A stretch of 64,000 bases of DNA from Achromobacter dolens (GTDB taxonomy: Bacteria; Pseudomonadota; Gammaproteobacteria; Burkholderiales; Burkholderiaceae_B). A program made the position numbers and the translations under genes. The notes under the pieces are model-generated. The model was not told where the DNA came from, did not search any database, and saw nothing but the letters and a program-made list of their open reading frames with translations. The first letter of the stretch is position 1, and each line of letters starts with the position of its first letter. The stretch lies in assembly GCF_902859745.1 (NCBI RefSeq), contig NZ_CADIJW010000001.1, positions 310,001 to 374,000 of the forward strand, given 5' to 3'. This document shows, in pieces, positions 1 to 10,982 of this stretch.

Positions 1-337
1 CCACCGTGGCCGGGGTGCCGTTGATGTAGGCGCGGCTGCGGCCCTGGGCGTCGATCACGCGGCGCAGGGCCAGTTCATCGTCGGCATCGATCTCGCGTTC
101 GGCAAGCCAGGCGCGCAGCGCCGGCGGCGTGTCGAAGACGGCGGTGATGTCGGCGCGCGCGGCGCCTTCGCGCAGCACGCTGACGTCGCCGCGCTCGCCC
201 AGCGCCAGCGCCAGCGCGTCGATGAGGATGGATTTTCCTGCCCCGGTCTCGCCGGAGAAGACGGTGAAGCCGGGACCGAAATGGATCTCGGTCTGCTCGA
301 CGATGACGAAGTCGCGGATGTGCAGGGTGCGCAGCAT
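1..337 (-). CDS. recN: DNA repair protein RecN, N-terminal part (cut by window edge)
   Basis: RecN is an SMC-like ATPase that acts at double-strand breaks in the cytoplasm. Only the first 112 or so codons lie in the window. The reverse-strand product starts MLRTLHIRDFVIVEQ and carries a Walker A motif, GETGAGKS, near residues 29-36, inside the typical RecN N-terminal ABC-ATPase half. The ATG at 337 lies 13 nt after the nadK stop, so the two are probably one transcript; nadK-recN adjacency is common in beta- and gammaproteobacteria. The C-terminal half, with Walker B, is outside the window, so gene integrity cannot be judged. Confidence 0.9.
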   Translation of the reverse strand, partial: MLRTLHIRDFVIVEQTEIHFGPGFTVFSGETGAGKSILIDALALALGERGDVSVLREGAARADITAVFDTPPALRAWLAEREIDADDELALRRVIDAQGRSRAYINGTPATV

Positions 338-350
338 GTCGGGGCGCTTA

Positions 351-1250
351 CTACTCTACGTTGTCGGTGGCCTGCGGCATCAGGTTCCAGTGCAGCTTGC
401 GGCGCAGGGTGGAAAAGAAGCTGTAGCCTTCCGGATGCACGAAGCGGATGGTATAGGGCGCGCGCTGCACGACGATGCGGTCGCCGGGCTGCAGGTCGGA
501 CCAGGTCTGCATGTCGAAATGCACGCTGGCGCCGACCTCGACCCGGCCCATGGCGGTGAGCGTCATGTTCAGCACGCCGGTGTCCGGAATGACGATGGGG
601 CGGTTGGACAGGGTCTGCGGCGCCACCGGCACCAGCACCATGGCGTTCATGCCGGGGTGCAGGATCGGGCCATTGGCCGACAGCGCGTAGGCGGTCGAGC
701 CGGTGGGGGTGGCGATGATCAGGCCGTCGGCGCGCTGGGTGTACATGAAGGCGCCGTCCAGTTCGACGCGCACTTCGATCATGCCGCCGCGTCCGGCGCG
801 GTTCAGCACCACGTCGTTCAGCGCCGAGGCCGCGTACATCTGCTGGTCGCCGCGCCAGGCGCTGCCTTCGAGCAGCATGCGTTCCTCGATCTGGAAGTTG
901 CCTTCCAGCACGCGCGTCAGGGCGCCATGCGCGTCCTGCACCGGGATGTCGGTGATGAAGCCCAGATGGCCATGGTTGATGCCGACCACCGGCACGCCGT
1001 ACGGGGCGAGATGGCGCGCGGCGCCCAGCACCGTGCCGTCGCCGCCCATGACCACCGCGAGCGAGGCGTCCTGGCCGATCTGCGCGTAGGTGGCGACGGG
1101 ATATTCCGTCAGGCCGGTGTTGCGAGCCGTGTCGGCATCGACGAGCACCTGCCGCCCGGCCTGCGTGAGCGCGTGCGCGAGCGCCCTTAGCGGAGTGGCC
1201 AGGCCGGCGTCCTGGTATCTGCCGATCAGCGCGACGGTAGGAAAGTGCAT
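351..1250 (-). CDS. nadK: NAD kinase
   Basis: This enzyme phosphorylates NAD+ to NADP+ in the cytoplasm using ATP. The 299-residue product has the family length. It shows the GGDGT motif ([14 protein letters not shown]) with its catalytic aspartate, the [10 protein letters not shown] segment, and the [16 protein letters not shown] loop that binds NAD. The ATG at 1250 is the first in frame and starts [14 protein letters not shown], as in other proteobacterial NAD kinases. It is divergent from hrcA, with 130 bp between them that must hold both promoters, and it runs into recN. Confidence 0.96.
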   Translation of the reverse strand: MHFPTVALIGRYQDAGLATPLRALAHALTQAGRQVLVDADTARNTGLTEYPVATYAQIGQDASLAVVMGGDGTVLGAARHLAPYGVPVVGINHGHLGFITDIPVQDAHGALTRVLEGNFQIEERMLLEGSAWRGDQQMYAASALNDVVLNRAGRGGMIEVRVELDGAFMYTQRADGLIIATPTGSTAYALSANGPILHPGMNAMVLVPVAPQTLSNRPIVIPDTGVLNMTLTAMGRVEVGASVHFDMQTWSDLQPGDRIVVQRAPYTIRFVHPEGYSFFSTLRRKLHWNLMPQATDNVE

Positions 1251-1367
1251 GGTGGCAAGGCGAATCAGAAAAAGCGAAATCGGTCCGGAATCGGGCCTGT
1301 TAGCCGATTATATGGGGCCGCATATTGGCTTGCGGGACAAAAATCGCCTTAATTGGAAAAGATTCCC

Positions 1368-1373
1368 TAAAAT
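1368..1373 (+). promoter_or_regulatory. Candidate -10 element of hrcA, placed for a leaderless start
   Basis: TAAAAT is followed by 7 nt and then the hrcA ATG, and there is no purine-rich ribosome-binding site in between. If it is the -10, transcription begins at or next to the start codon. No good -35 hexamer is visible 16-18 nt upstream, so the call rests on position and the -10 only. Confidence 0.35.
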
Positions 1374-1380
1374 AGCCGCT

Positions 1381-2385
1381 ATGGATGACCGCGCACGCGC
1401 ATTACTGAAAGCGTTGATCGAACGCTATATCGCCGATGGGCAACCAGTCGGCTCGCGGACGCTATCGAAGGTTTTCGATCTGTCGCCCGCCACCATCCGC
1501 AACGTCATGGCGGACCTGGAAGAGCTGGGCCTGATCCACAGTCCGCACACCTCCGCGGGGCGCATTCCCACGCCCCGCGGCTACCGCATGTTCGTCGATT
1601 CGCTGCTGGTGGTGCAGTCCTACCAGCTCGAACCGCACAACATGGGCGAGATGCTGGCCGCGGCCGAGCCCACCCGCGCGGTCAATGCCGCCGCAGCGCT
1701 GCTTTCCAACCTGACCCAGTTCGCCGGCGTGGTGCTGACCCCCAAGCGCGCCCAGGTGTTCCGCCAGATCGAATTCATCCGCCTGTCGGACAAGCGGGTG
1801 CTGCTGATCATCGTCACCCCCGACGGCGACGTGCAGAACCGCATCCTGTTCGTGCAGCGCGACTACGCCGAGGCCGAATTGCTGGAGGCCGGCAACTTCT
1901 TCAACGTCCACTTCGCCGGCAAGTCCTTCGACGCGGTGCGGCGCACCCTGTCCACCGAACTGGCGCAGTTGCGCGAAGACATCTCGCGGCTGATGCAGGC
2001 GGCGGTCGAGGCCAGTGCCGAGGCCGCCGAGGACGGCGATGCCGTGGTCATCTCCGGCGAGCGCAAGCTGCTGGACGTCACCGACATCGCTTCCGACATG
2101 GACCGGCTGCGCAAGATGTTCTCGCTGTTCGAGAAGAAGACCGACCTGCTGCAACTGCTCGACGTGTCCAGCCGCGCGCAGGGCGTGCAGATCTACATCG
2201 GCGGCGATTCCCAGTTGGTGCCGATGGAAGAAGTCTCGGTCATCACGGCGCCCTACGGCGTGGACGGCAAGGTGGTCGGAACGCTCGGCGTGATCGGCCC
2301 GACCCGCATGGCCTACGAACGGGTGATTCCCATCGTGGACATCACGGCGCGTCTGCTGTCCAACGCCCTCAGCCACAACCAGTAG
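1381..2385 (+). CDS. hrcA: Heat-inducible transcription repressor HrcA
   Basis: HrcA represses chaperonin genes by binding CIRCE operators and is kept active by GroEL. The 334-residue product has an N-terminal winged helix ([20 protein letters not shown], then [17 protein letters not shown] with the recognition helix) and the large HrcA regulatory domain behind it, ending [10 protein letters not shown] chose the ATG at 1381 because the protein family starts there, although the frame is open further upstream. No Shine-Dalgarno sequence precedes it, and a TAAAAT hexamer ends 7 nt before the ATG. I see no CIRCE operator in the window, so its targets (normally groESL) lie elsewhere. Confidence 0.95.
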   Translation: MDDRARALLKALIERYIADGQPVGSRTLSKVFDLSPATIRNVMADLEELGLIHSPHTSAGRIPTPRGYRMFVDSLLVVQSYQLEPHNMGEMLAAAEPTRAVNAAAALLSNLTQFAGVVLTPKRAQVFRQIEFIRLSDKRVLLIIVTPDGDVQNRILFVQRDYAEAELLEAGNFFNVHFAGKSFDAVRRTLSTELAQLREDISRLMQAAVEASAEAAEDGDAVVISGERKLLDVTDIASDMDRLRKMFSLFEKKTDLLQLLDVSSRAQGVQIYIGGDSQLVPMEEVSVITAPYGVDGKVVGTLGVIGPTRMAYERVIPIVDITARLLSNALSHNQ

Positions 2386-2430
2386 TTCCATTCGAACCGA
2401 CATCCTCCTCGCGGAGGAAGGGGAGTTTTT

Positions 2431-3522
2431 GTGTTTCTTCGCCTGTTCAAGTATCTCTGGCCTGAACGCTACCTGCCCGAAGCCGAGCAGGACGACCCTT
2501 TCAATGAAGACCCGCCGCCGCGCGCGCCGGGCAAGGTCGGCGTGCTGCTGGTGAACCTGGGCACGCCCGACACACCGGGCAGGAAGGACATCCGCAAGTA
2601 CCTGGGCGAGTTCCTGTCGGACCCGCGTGTGATCGAGATTCCGCGCTATCTGTGGAAGCCGATCCTGCACGGCCTGGTGCTGACGCTGCGTCCCAAGAAA
2701 CTGGAGCCGCGTTACGCCGGCATCTGGCTCAAGGACGGCTCGCCGCTGATGGTCTACAGCCGCCGCCAGGCCGAAGGCGTGCAGGCCGCGTTGACCGCGG
2801 CCGGGGTCAACGCGGTGGTGGAGCTGGGCATGCGCTACGGCAACCCGTCGATTCCCGACGCCATCTCGCGCCTGCGGGCGCAGGGCTGCGAACGCATCCT
2901 GACCGTGCCGCTTTATCCCCAATACGCCGCCAGCACCACCGCCACGGTGGTCGATGCCGTCACGCGACATGCCGGCCGGCTGCGCGACCAGCCGGAAATG
3001 CGCTTTATCAAGCGGTTCCACGAGGACCCCATCTATCTCGATCCGCTGGCCGCCAGCATCGAAGCGTACTGGCGCGAGCATGGCAAACCGCAGAAGCTGG
3101 TCATGAGCTTCCATGGCCTGCCGCGCTACTCCATCGAGCTGGGCGACCCGTACTACCGCGACTGCATGGAAACCGCGCGGCTGCTGGCGCAGCGCCTGTC
3201 GCTGCCGCGCGAGCAGATCGAGGTGACCTTCCAGAGCCGGTTCGGCACGGCCCGCTGGCTCGAGCCCTACACCGAACCGACCCTCAAGGCGCTGGCCGCC
3301 TCGGGCGTCACCGAGGTGGATGTGGTGTGTCCGGGATTTGTGGCAGACTGTCTGGAAACCCTGGAAGAGATCAGCCTGGAGTGCCGCGACGCCTTTCTCG
3401 GCGCGGGCGGCAAGCAGTTCCGTTACATCCCGGCGCTGAATGATGATCCGGCCTGGATCTCGGGGTTGGCCACCCTGGCGGAACGCCACTTGCGGGGATG
3501 GCCCACACATTCACGGACTTGA
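2431..3522 (+). CDS. hemH: Ferrochelatase
   Basis: HemH inserts Fe2+ into protoporphyrin IX, the last step of haem synthesis. The 363-residue product has the family landmarks: KVGVLLVNLGTPDTP near the N terminus, PLYPQYAASTTATV, the catalytic-histidine motif MSFHGLPRYSI, and VDVVCPGFVADCLETLEEI near the C terminus. The start is GTG at 2431, behind a GGAGGAAGGGGAG purine run. The N-terminal extension of about 35 residues before the conserved core is usual in Burkholderiales. It lies 45 bp after hrcA and 12 bp before a small ORF, so the three may be co-transcribed. Confidence 0.95.
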   Translation: MFLRLFKYLWPERYLPEAEQDDPFNEDPPPRAPGKVGVLLVNLGTPDTPGRKDIRKYLGEFLSDPRVIEIPRYLWKPILHGLVLTLRPKKLEPRYAGIWLKDGSPLMVYSRRQAEGVQAALTAAGVNAVVELGMRYGNPSIPDAISRLRAQGCERILTVPLYPQYAASTTATVVDAVTRHAGRLRDQPEMRFIKRFHEDPIYLDPLAASIEAYWREHGKPQKLVMSFHGLPRYSIELGDPYYRDCMETARLLAQRLSLPREQIEVTFQSRFGTARWLEPYTEPTLKALAASGVTEVDVVCPGFVADCLETLEEISLECRDAFLGAGGKQFRYIPALNDDPAWISGLATLAERHLRGWPTHSRT

Positions 3523-3768
<246 letters not shown>

Positions 3769-3918
3769 CCTGTCCCTGACATCGTCCGGAGTGTCGAAAA
3801 TGCCGACTGCCGGAATCTTCGTGGTTGGAGCCGATTTTCAGGCACGAATTTCCGGATTTTCATGGGTGGCTGCCGGTTGCCCCGGCGGTGCGCGACGGGG
3901 AATATTTGCTTTCCCGGG

Positions 3919-3944
3919 CTTGAAATAGGGGTATTGGCCCCCAT
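3919..3944 (+). promoter_or_regulatory. Sigma-32 (RpoH)-type promoter of grpE
   Basis: CTTGAAA (3919-3925), a 13-nt spacer and CCCCAT (3939-3944) match the RpoH consensus CTTGAAA-N11-15-CCCCATnT closely. The site lies 38 nt before the grpE start. It also argues against an ATG at 3947 as the translation start, because that would fall in the promoter. Confidence 0.8.
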
Positions 3945-3982
3945 TCATGTCTGCGAAAGCCATTCTTTTTGGAGGATTCCCC

Positions 3983-4540
3983 ATGACGGCACCCAACGAG
4001 CCTGTAGATCAGACGCCCGGATTCGGCGACGACGCCGATGCGGCCCCAGCCGCCCAGGACGCCGCGCAGGCCGAGCTGAACGAGTTGCGCGCCCAACTGG
4101 ACGCGGCCCAGGCTACCGTCAATGAGCAGCAGGACCAGCTTCTGCGCATCCGCGCCGAGGCCGAGAACGTGCGCCGCCGCGCCCAGGAAGAAGTGTCCAA
4201 GGCACGCAAGTTCGGCATCGAGTCGTTCGCGGAAAGCCTGGTGCCGGTCAAGGACAGCCTGGAGGCCGCGCTGGCCCAGGCCGACCAGACCGTGGACACC
4301 CTGCGCGAAGGCGTCGAGGTCACCCTCAAGCAGCTCGCGGCCGCCTTCGAGCGCAACATGCTCAAGGAAATCGCGCCGGTCCAGGGCGACAAATTCGATC
4401 CGCACCTGCACCAGGCCATTTCTTCGATTCCGGCCGAACAGCCCGCCAACACCGTGGTTCAACTGCTGCAGAAGGGCTACGCCATCGCCGACCGCACCCT
4501 GCGTCCGGCCCTGGTGGTGGTGTCCGCCGGCCAAGGCTGA
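3983..4540 (+). CDS. grpE: Nucleotide exchange factor GrpE
   Basis: GrpE releases ADP from DnaK. The 185-residue product has a low-complexity N terminus, a long coiled-coil helix (about residues 30-90, including [19 protein letters not shown]) and the C-terminal beta domain with the conserved [10 protein letters not shown] and EVLQKGY-like [17 protein letters not shown] segments. I chose the ATG at 3983 because GGAGG at 3971 is correctly spaced and the earlier ATG overlaps the heat-shock promoter. It is the first gene of the grpE-trx-dnaK-dnaJ block. Confidence 0.95.
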   Translation: MTAPNEPVDQTPGFGDDADAAPAAQDAAQAELNELRAQLDAAQATVNEQQDQLLRIRAEAENVRRRAQEEVSKARKFGIESFAESLVPVKDSLEAALAQADQTVDTLREGVEVTLKQLAAAFERNMLKEIAPVQGDKFDPHLHQAISSIPAEQPANTVVQLLQKGYAIADRTLRPALVVVSAGQG

Positions 4541-4554
4541 CCGGACCGCGCGCC

Positions 4555-4959
4555 ATGACCGACCCCAGGTTCGATCCGGCCCAGGTTTTCGCTGTGTTCG
4601 GCATGCGGCATGTCGACACCGCGGGATTCGACGAGGCCGTGGTCCAGGCGCCGGGATCGGACTTGCGTTGCGTGTTCCTGTGGGGCCAGGATTGCTATAA
4701 CTGCAATCTTTTCAAGCAGGCGGCGTTGCTGCACCAGGACACCCTGCTGGGCCTGGGCCTGACCTGGTTCGAGGCCGATGTCTACGCCGACGAACCCCTG
4801 GGACGCCGCTTCTCCCTGCATGGTGTCCCCACTTTTGTGCTTTACCGTGCCGGAAAACGGCTCGGCCGCATCACCGGTTGGCCCGGATTGCCCCAGTTCA
4901 CGGCGGCGATCCGGCGCCTGCAGGAAACCCCGGCGGAAAATTCCAGCCAGGCGTCTTGA
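4555..4959 (+). CDS. Thioredoxin-fold protein
   Basis: The 134-residue product has a thioredoxin-like fold. It carries a CxxC redox pair in WGQDCYNCNLFK (near residues 44-50) and the cis-proline element GVPTFVLYRAGKRLGRITG near residues 90-108. The active-site dipeptide YN differs from the GP of classical thioredoxin, so a specialised disulfide exchange role is possible. There is no signal peptide, so it should be cytoplasmic. It starts 14 bp after grpE, and its stop codon lies inside the dnaK heat-shock promoter, so it is likely heat-induced with grpE. A thioredoxin between grpE and dnaK recurs in related genera (from memory). Confidence 0.85.
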   Translation: MTDPRFDPAQVFAVFGMRHVDTAGFDEAVVQAPGSDLRCVFLWGQDCYNCNLFKQAALLHQDTLLGLGLTWFEADVYADEPLGRRFSLHGVPTFVLYRAGKRLGRITGWPGLPQFTAAIRRLQETPAENSSQAS

Positions 4960-4984
4960 AAAACCCTGTGGGCAGCCCCAGTTA
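4955..4984 (+). promoter_or_regulatory. Sigma-32-type promoter of dnaK
   Basis: CTTGAAA (4955-4961), a 14-nt spacer and CCCCAGTTA (4976-4984) resemble the RpoH consensus. The -35 overlaps the stop codon of the preceding thioredoxin-like gene. It lies 57 nt upstream of the dnaK ATG. No CIRCE dyad is present here. Confidence 0.75.
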
Positions 4985-5040
4985 TGTGGGGACAGGAAAT
5001 TTCTCTCCAATTTCATAGATTTATCCAAGGTAACCCGACC

Positions 5041-6966
<1,926 letters not shown>

Positions 6967-6992
6967 TGGCCGGGCGCTGACCTGCCTCTGCC

Positions 6993-7024
6993 GCCCGGTA
7001 GCCGGAGAAATCCGCCTACCGGGC
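6993..7024 (+). other. Intergenic stem-loop between dnaK and dnaJ
   Basis: GCCCGGTAG (6993-7001) pairs with CTACCGGGC (7016-7024), and CGGA (7003-7006) pairs with TCCG (7011-7014) around a GAAA tetraloop, with a single C-C mismatch. No T-run follows, so it is not a classical terminator. It could be an RNA processing or stability element that sets the dnaK:dnaJ ratio. Confidence 0.7.
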
Positions 7025-7075
7025 GAACTCATTCTGTAGCACTGAAAAGAAGGCTCTCCCCCGAGCCCACCGATC

Positions 7076-8206
7076 ATGGCAAAACGCGACTATTACGACG
7101 TCCTGGGCGTGGCGAAAAACGCTTCGGACGACGAACTCAAGAAGGCCTATCGAAAGCTGGCCATGAAATACCATCCGGACCGCAATCCGGACAGCAAGGA
7201 AGCCGAAGAGAAGTTCAAGGAAGCCAAGGAAGCCTACGAGGTCCTGGGCGATGAACAGAAGCGCGCCGCGTACGACCGCTACGGCCACGCGGGCGTCGAT
7301 CCCAACGCCGCGGGCATGGGCGGTGGCGGCATGGGCGGCGGGTTCGCCGACGCCTTTGGCGATATCTTCGGCGAGATCTTTGGTGGTGGCGGCGGTGGCC
7401 GTCGCGGCGGCGGTCCGCAGGTGTATCGCGGCGCCGACTTGAAGTACGCGCTGGAGATCACGCTGGAGCAGGCCGCGGCCGGCTTCGACACCGAGATCCG
7501 CGTACCGAGTTGGGAAAACTGCGACACCTGCCACGGTTCCGGCGCCAAGCCCGGCACCTCGCCCAAGACCTGCCGCACCTGCGGCGGCTCTGGCGCGGTC
7601 CGCATGCAGCAGGGCTTCTTCAGCGTGCAGCAGACCTGCCCGACCTGCCACGGCAACGGCAAGGAAATCACCGACCCGTGCGTGGCCTGCGATGGCGTCG
7701 GCCGCATCCGCCGCAACAAGACCCTGCAGGTCAAGATCCCCGCCGGCATCGACGACGGCATGCGCATCCGCTCCAGCGGCAATGGCGAGCCGGGCATCAA
7801 TGGCGGCCCGCCGGGCGACCTGTATGTGGAAATCCACATCAAGCAGCACAAGATCTTCCAGCGTGACGGCGACGACCTGCACTGCGAGTTGACCATCCCG
7901 TTCACCACGGCGGCGCTGGGCGGTGAATTGCAGGTGCCGACCCTGGGCGGCAAGGCCGAGATCTCGATCCCCGAGGGCACGCAGTCCGGCAAGACCTTCC
8001 GCCTGCGCGGCAAGGGCATCCGCGGCGTGCGCGGCAGCTATCCGGGCGACCTGTACTGCCACGTGGTGGTCGAGACGCCGGTGCGCCTGAGCGACGACCA
8101 GAAGAACATCCTGCGCCAGTTCGAGGCCTCGCTGAACGACGGGGGCGACCGCCACTCGCCGCAAAGCAAGTCCTGGACCGATCGCGTCAAGGAATTCTTT
8201 AGCTGA
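7076..8206 (+). CDS. dnaJ: Chaperone DnaJ (Hsp40)
   Basis: DnaJ delivers substrates to DnaK and stimulates its ATPase. The 376-residue product has the J domain with the HPD motif ([10 protein letters not shown], about residues 31-40), a Gly/Phe-rich linker (about 75-115), four CxxCxGxG zinc-binding repeats ([32 protein letters not shown]) and a C-terminal substrate domain. It is a full-length type I DnaJ. It follows dnaK by 109 bp with no obvious separate heat-shock promoter and is closed by a strong terminator. Confidence 0.97.
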   Translation: MAKRDYYDVLGVAKNASDDELKKAYRKLAMKYHPDRNPDSKEAEEKFKEAKEAYEVLGDEQKRAAYDRYGHAGVDPNAAGMGGGGMGGGFADAFGDIFGEIFGGGGGGRRGGGPQVYRGADLKYALEITLEQAAAGFDTEIRVPSWENCDTCHGSGAKPGTSPKTCRTCGGSGAVRMQQGFFSVQQTCPTCHGNGKEITDPCVACDGVGRIRRNKTLQVKIPAGIDDGMRIRSSGNGEPGINGGPPGDLYVEIHIKQHKIFQRDGDDLHCELTIPFTTAALGGELQVPTLGGKAEISIPEGTQSGKTFRLRGKGIRGVRGSYPGDLYCHVVVETPVRLSDDQKNILRQFEASLNDGGDRHSPQSKSWTDRVKEFFS

Positions 8207-8243
8207 ATCGGCTGACCTGACCGCGCCGCCCGCTGGCGGACCA

Positions 8244-8290
8244 CGGCCCGGGGCCCGGATCTCGCATCCGGGTCCCGGGCCGTTTGCTTT
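8244..8290 (+). terminator. Rho-independent terminator after dnaJ
   Basis: A 17-bp stem (8244-8260 with 8266-8282, one G-U pair, loop CTCGC) is followed by TTTGCTTT. A second nested dyad (GGCGCC at 8291-8296 and 8332-8337, with GACGCC/GGCGTC inside) follows directly and may serve the convergent receptor gene, although it lacks a T-run. Confidence 0.85.
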
Positions 8291-8336
8291 GGCGCCGCAT
8301 GGATGACGCCCAGCGCAGGCGTCGCGCTATCGGCGC

Positions 8337-10847
8337 CTAGAAGTCGCCGCGCAGGGTCAGCATGACATTGCGCGGCTCGCCATAGAAGTTGCCGTTGTTG
8401 CTGCCCACACTGGTGTAATACGTCTTGTCGAACAGGTTGTTCAGGTTGACCGAGGCGGCCCAGTGGTTGTTGATCTGGTAGCGGGCGTAGGCGCTCCAGA
8501 TGGCGTAGCCGGGGCTGTTGACGCGGATCGTGCCGGCGTCGTAGCTGCTGGTCTGGGCATTGACGCCGCCGCCCAGGGTCCAGCGTTGCGCGGCGCCCGC
8601 CAGCTTGTAGGTGGTCCAGACGCGCAGCATGTGCTTGGGCGTCAGCGAATTCAGCGGCTTGCCCTGGTTGGTCTCGTCTTCCAGATAGCGGGTGGTGTTG
8701 AAGGTATAACCGGCGAACAGGTTCCAGCCGCGCAGGATTTCACCGCTGATCTCGGCGTCCACGCCCTGGCTGCGGACCTTGCCGGCCGCGATCGAGCAAT
8801 ACCAGCCGGCGTCGCAATCGGGGCTGCTGCGGTAGTCGGTCTGGGCCCGGTTCTTCTGGTCGACGCGGAACAGCGCGATGGCGGTGTTGATGCGGCCGTC
8901 CAGCAGTTCGCCCTTCAGGCCTATCTCGTAGTTGGTGCCCAGCAGGGGATCGAGCGGCCTGCCGCTGCTGGACTTCTCGCTTTGCGGCTTGAAGATATCG
9001 GTGTAGCTGGCGTATGCCGTCCATTGCGGGCTCAGGTCATAGAGCAGCCCGGCGTAGGGCGTGAACTTGCCGTTCTCGCGGCTGCCGTAGGTCGAGTTCT
9101 CGCTGTAGCGGCTGCCTGTGGTGCGGGTGTCCCAGATCGTGTCGTACCAACTGACGCGCCCGCCCAGCACCAGCTTGAGCGGATCCGCCAACTGCAGGCG
9201 GGCGGCGCCGTACACGCCGTACTGCAGGCCGCGGCCGTCGCGGTGCTCGCGGAAGTTGGCGTAGAGCTGGCCCTTGGTCGGCTCCGGAATCGAGCCGGGC
9301 CGGTAGTCATAGACGTTGCCGACCCAGTAGTCGTTGATGCTGCCGTAGTCGGTGTTGACATCGTTGCGCGCGTAGTTGGCGCCCAGCACCAGTTCGTGGG
9401 TACGGCCGAAGGCGTCGATCTTGCCCAGCAGGTTGGCGTCCACGCCGGTGATGCCGATGTCGGCTTCGGTGATGTCCGCCGCTGTCGCGCTGATGTTCGT
9501 GCCGACGGCGGCCTCGCGGATGGGGCTGTTGAACTTCATGTCGTGGCGTTCGCGCAGGTGGATGGCGGCGACACGACCCTGCCAGTTGTCGTTGAAGCGG
9601 TGCGACAGATCGAAGTAGAACGTCTCGGTGGTGGACTTGCGGCGATTCCAGTCGGCGCCCATGTAGTACGCGCGCGACACGTCCAGGGGCGAGCCGTCGT
9701 CATAGGCGGGGAAACCGCGCATGTTGGGGCGGCCGCGGCTGGTTTCGGAACTGAAGCCGACGCTGGCGCGCGTGTCGGGCGTCAGGTCGTATTCGAGGGT
9801 GCCATAGAAGGTCTGGTCGCGGTTGTTGGCGTAGTCCACATACGAGCCGCGGGTCTCGTAGTCCACCACTGCGCGGCCGCGCAGGGTGCCGGATTCGTTC
9901 AGCGGGCCGCCGCCGTCGAGCTGCATGCCGTAGTGGTCCCACTGGCCGGCCTTGGTGATGACGCTGAAGCCCGCTTCGGGCAGGGCGCGCTTGCGTACCA
10001 GGTTGACCGCGCCGCCCGGTTCGCCGCCGCCTTGGAGCAGGCCGGCCGCGCCGCGCAGCACTTCGACGCGGTCATAGATGGCGGTGCCGCCGCCGAAATT
10101 GCTGGCGCGGCCGTACATACTGCGATCGAGCGGGATGCCGTCGTATTGGTAGGAGGTATTGCGAAAGCCGCGCGAATACACGTACTTGCCCGCCTGGGGG
10201 CTTTGCTGCAGGGTGATGCCGGTGGTGTTTGCGAGAGCGTCGTAGATCGAGGTGAGCGATTGTTCGTCCAGCCGTTGGCGCGTCACGACGCTGATGGACT
10301 GCGGAATGTCCCTGAGCGATTGCGCGCCCTTGGCGATGCTGGTCGCGCCGCTGGTGTAGGAGCCCGTGCCCTCGGTCGTCACCTCGTGGCTGCCCACCAC
10401 CATCACCGGCTCCAGCACCGAGGCGTCGCCTTGCGCGACCGGCAAGCGGCGCAACAGGTAGCCGCCGGCCGGCGCCGGCACGGCCATCAGGCCCGTGCCG
10501 GACAGCAGTTGGCGCAGCCCTTGGTCGATCGGATAGCGGCCTTGCAGTCCGGCGGTGTCGCGGCCCGCTGTCAGTTCGGGATCGGCCGCGACATTGATCT
10601 GTGCGGCCCGTCCGAAGGCGCCGAGCGCGGTGTCCAGCGGACCCGGCGCGATGGTGAAGGCGATCTCGGCGACGGGCGCGGTTTGTGCCTGGGCTTGCGC
10701 CCCCGTCGTCAGCAGGGCGGCGCCGGCCGTGGCCGGCAGGGCGCGCAATGCCAGGGTCAGCGCGGAAACGAGGAAGGGCTGCGGACGCGCGCGGCGCGCG
10801 GCGGATGGGCCGCGCCGGGATGCGCGCGGGTGTTGCGGTGTGGCCAT
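8337..10847 (-). CDS. TonB-dependent siderophore receptor with N-terminal signalling domain
   Basis: This outer-membrane receptor should import a ferric siderophore with energy from TonB. The 836-residue product starts with an Arg-rich, export-like N terminus ending near AGAQAQAQ. Next come a secretin/TonB N-terminal (STN) signalling domain (about residues 60-130, EIAFTIAPGPLDTALGAFGRAAQINV), a plug (SLRDIPQSISVVTRQRLDEQ onward) and a 22-strand-type barrel ending in NVMLTLRGDF with the C-terminal phenylalanine expected for BAM insertion. The STN domain and the FecR/FecI genes upstream identify it as a cell-surface-signalling transducer of the FpvA/FecA type. The substrate cannot be told from sequence; the SxxxYxYDGIP-like plug motif (SYQYDGIPLDRS) is typical of hydroxamate or mixed siderophore receptors. 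Confidence 0.92.
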   Translation of the reverse strand: MATPQHPRASRRGPSAARRARPQPFLVSALTLALRALPATAGAALLTTGAQAQAQTAPVAEIAFTIAPGPLDTALGAFGRAAQINVAADPELTAGRDTAGLQGRYPIDQGLRQLLSGTGLMAVPAPAGGYLLRRLPVAQGDASVLEPVMVVGSHEVTTEGTGSYTSGATSIAKGAQSLRDIPQSISVVTRQRLDEQSLTSIYDALANTTGITLQQSPQAGKYVYSRGFRNTSYQYDGIPLDRSMYGRASNFGGGTAIYDRVEVLRGAAGLLQGGGEPGGAVNLVRKRALPEAGFSVITKAGQWDHYGMQLDGGGPLNESGTLRGRAVVDYETRGSYVDYANNRDQTFYGTLEYDLTPDTRASVGFSSETSRGRPNMRGFPAYDDGSPLDVSRAYYMGADWNRRKSTTETFYFDLSHRFNDNWQGRVAAIHLRERHDMKFNSPIREAAVGTNISATAADITEADIGITGVDANLLGKIDAFGRTHELVLGANYARNDVNTDYGSINDYWVGNVYDYRPGSIPEPTKGQLYANFREHRDGRGLQYGVYGAARLQLADPLKLVLGGRVSWYDTIWDTRTTGSRYSENSTYGSRENGKFTPYAGLLYDLSPQWTAYASYTDIFKPQSEKSSSGRPLDPLLGTNYEIGLKGELLDGRINTAIALFRVDQKNRAQTDYRSSPDCDAGWYCSIAAGKVRSQGVDAEISGEILRGWNLFAGYTFNTTRYLEDETNQGKPLNSLTPKHMLRVWTTYKLAGAAQRWTLGGGVNAQTSSYDAGTIRVNSPGYAIWSAYARYQINNHWAASVNLNNLFDKTYYTSVGSNNGNFYGEPRNVMLTLRGDF

Positions 10848-10922
10848 GATGGTCGGAGGTCCTGTCTCGTGGAAGGGCGAAGGGAACGCGTGCGCCTCGC
10901 GTCCGTCTACCTGTCTTTCGAA

Positions 10923-10951
10923 CGAGACTGGAAAATCTGCCGGGCGGTTAC
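10923..10951 (-). promoter_or_regulatory. Candidate ECF-sigma promoter of the siderophore receptor
   Basis: Read on the minus strand, GTAACC (10951-10946), a 17-nt spacer and GTCTCG (10928-10923) have the layout of ECF-sigma promoters (AAC in the -35, GTC/CGT in the -10). They lie 76 nt before the receptor ATG. A perfect ACAAATTTGT palindrome (10950-10959) overlaps the upstream end. Assignment to the adjacent FecI-like sigma factor is inference. Confidence 0.4.
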
Positions 10952-10982
10952 AAATTTGTTTTCTGCGCGGGCCGGCCGCGGA

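Noticed and set aside
1090-1380. N-terminal extension of the hrcA frame
   Set aside because: The open frame reaches 1090 on the plus strand but overlaps nadK on the opposite strand. The family start is at 1381, and the upstream codons look like shadow.
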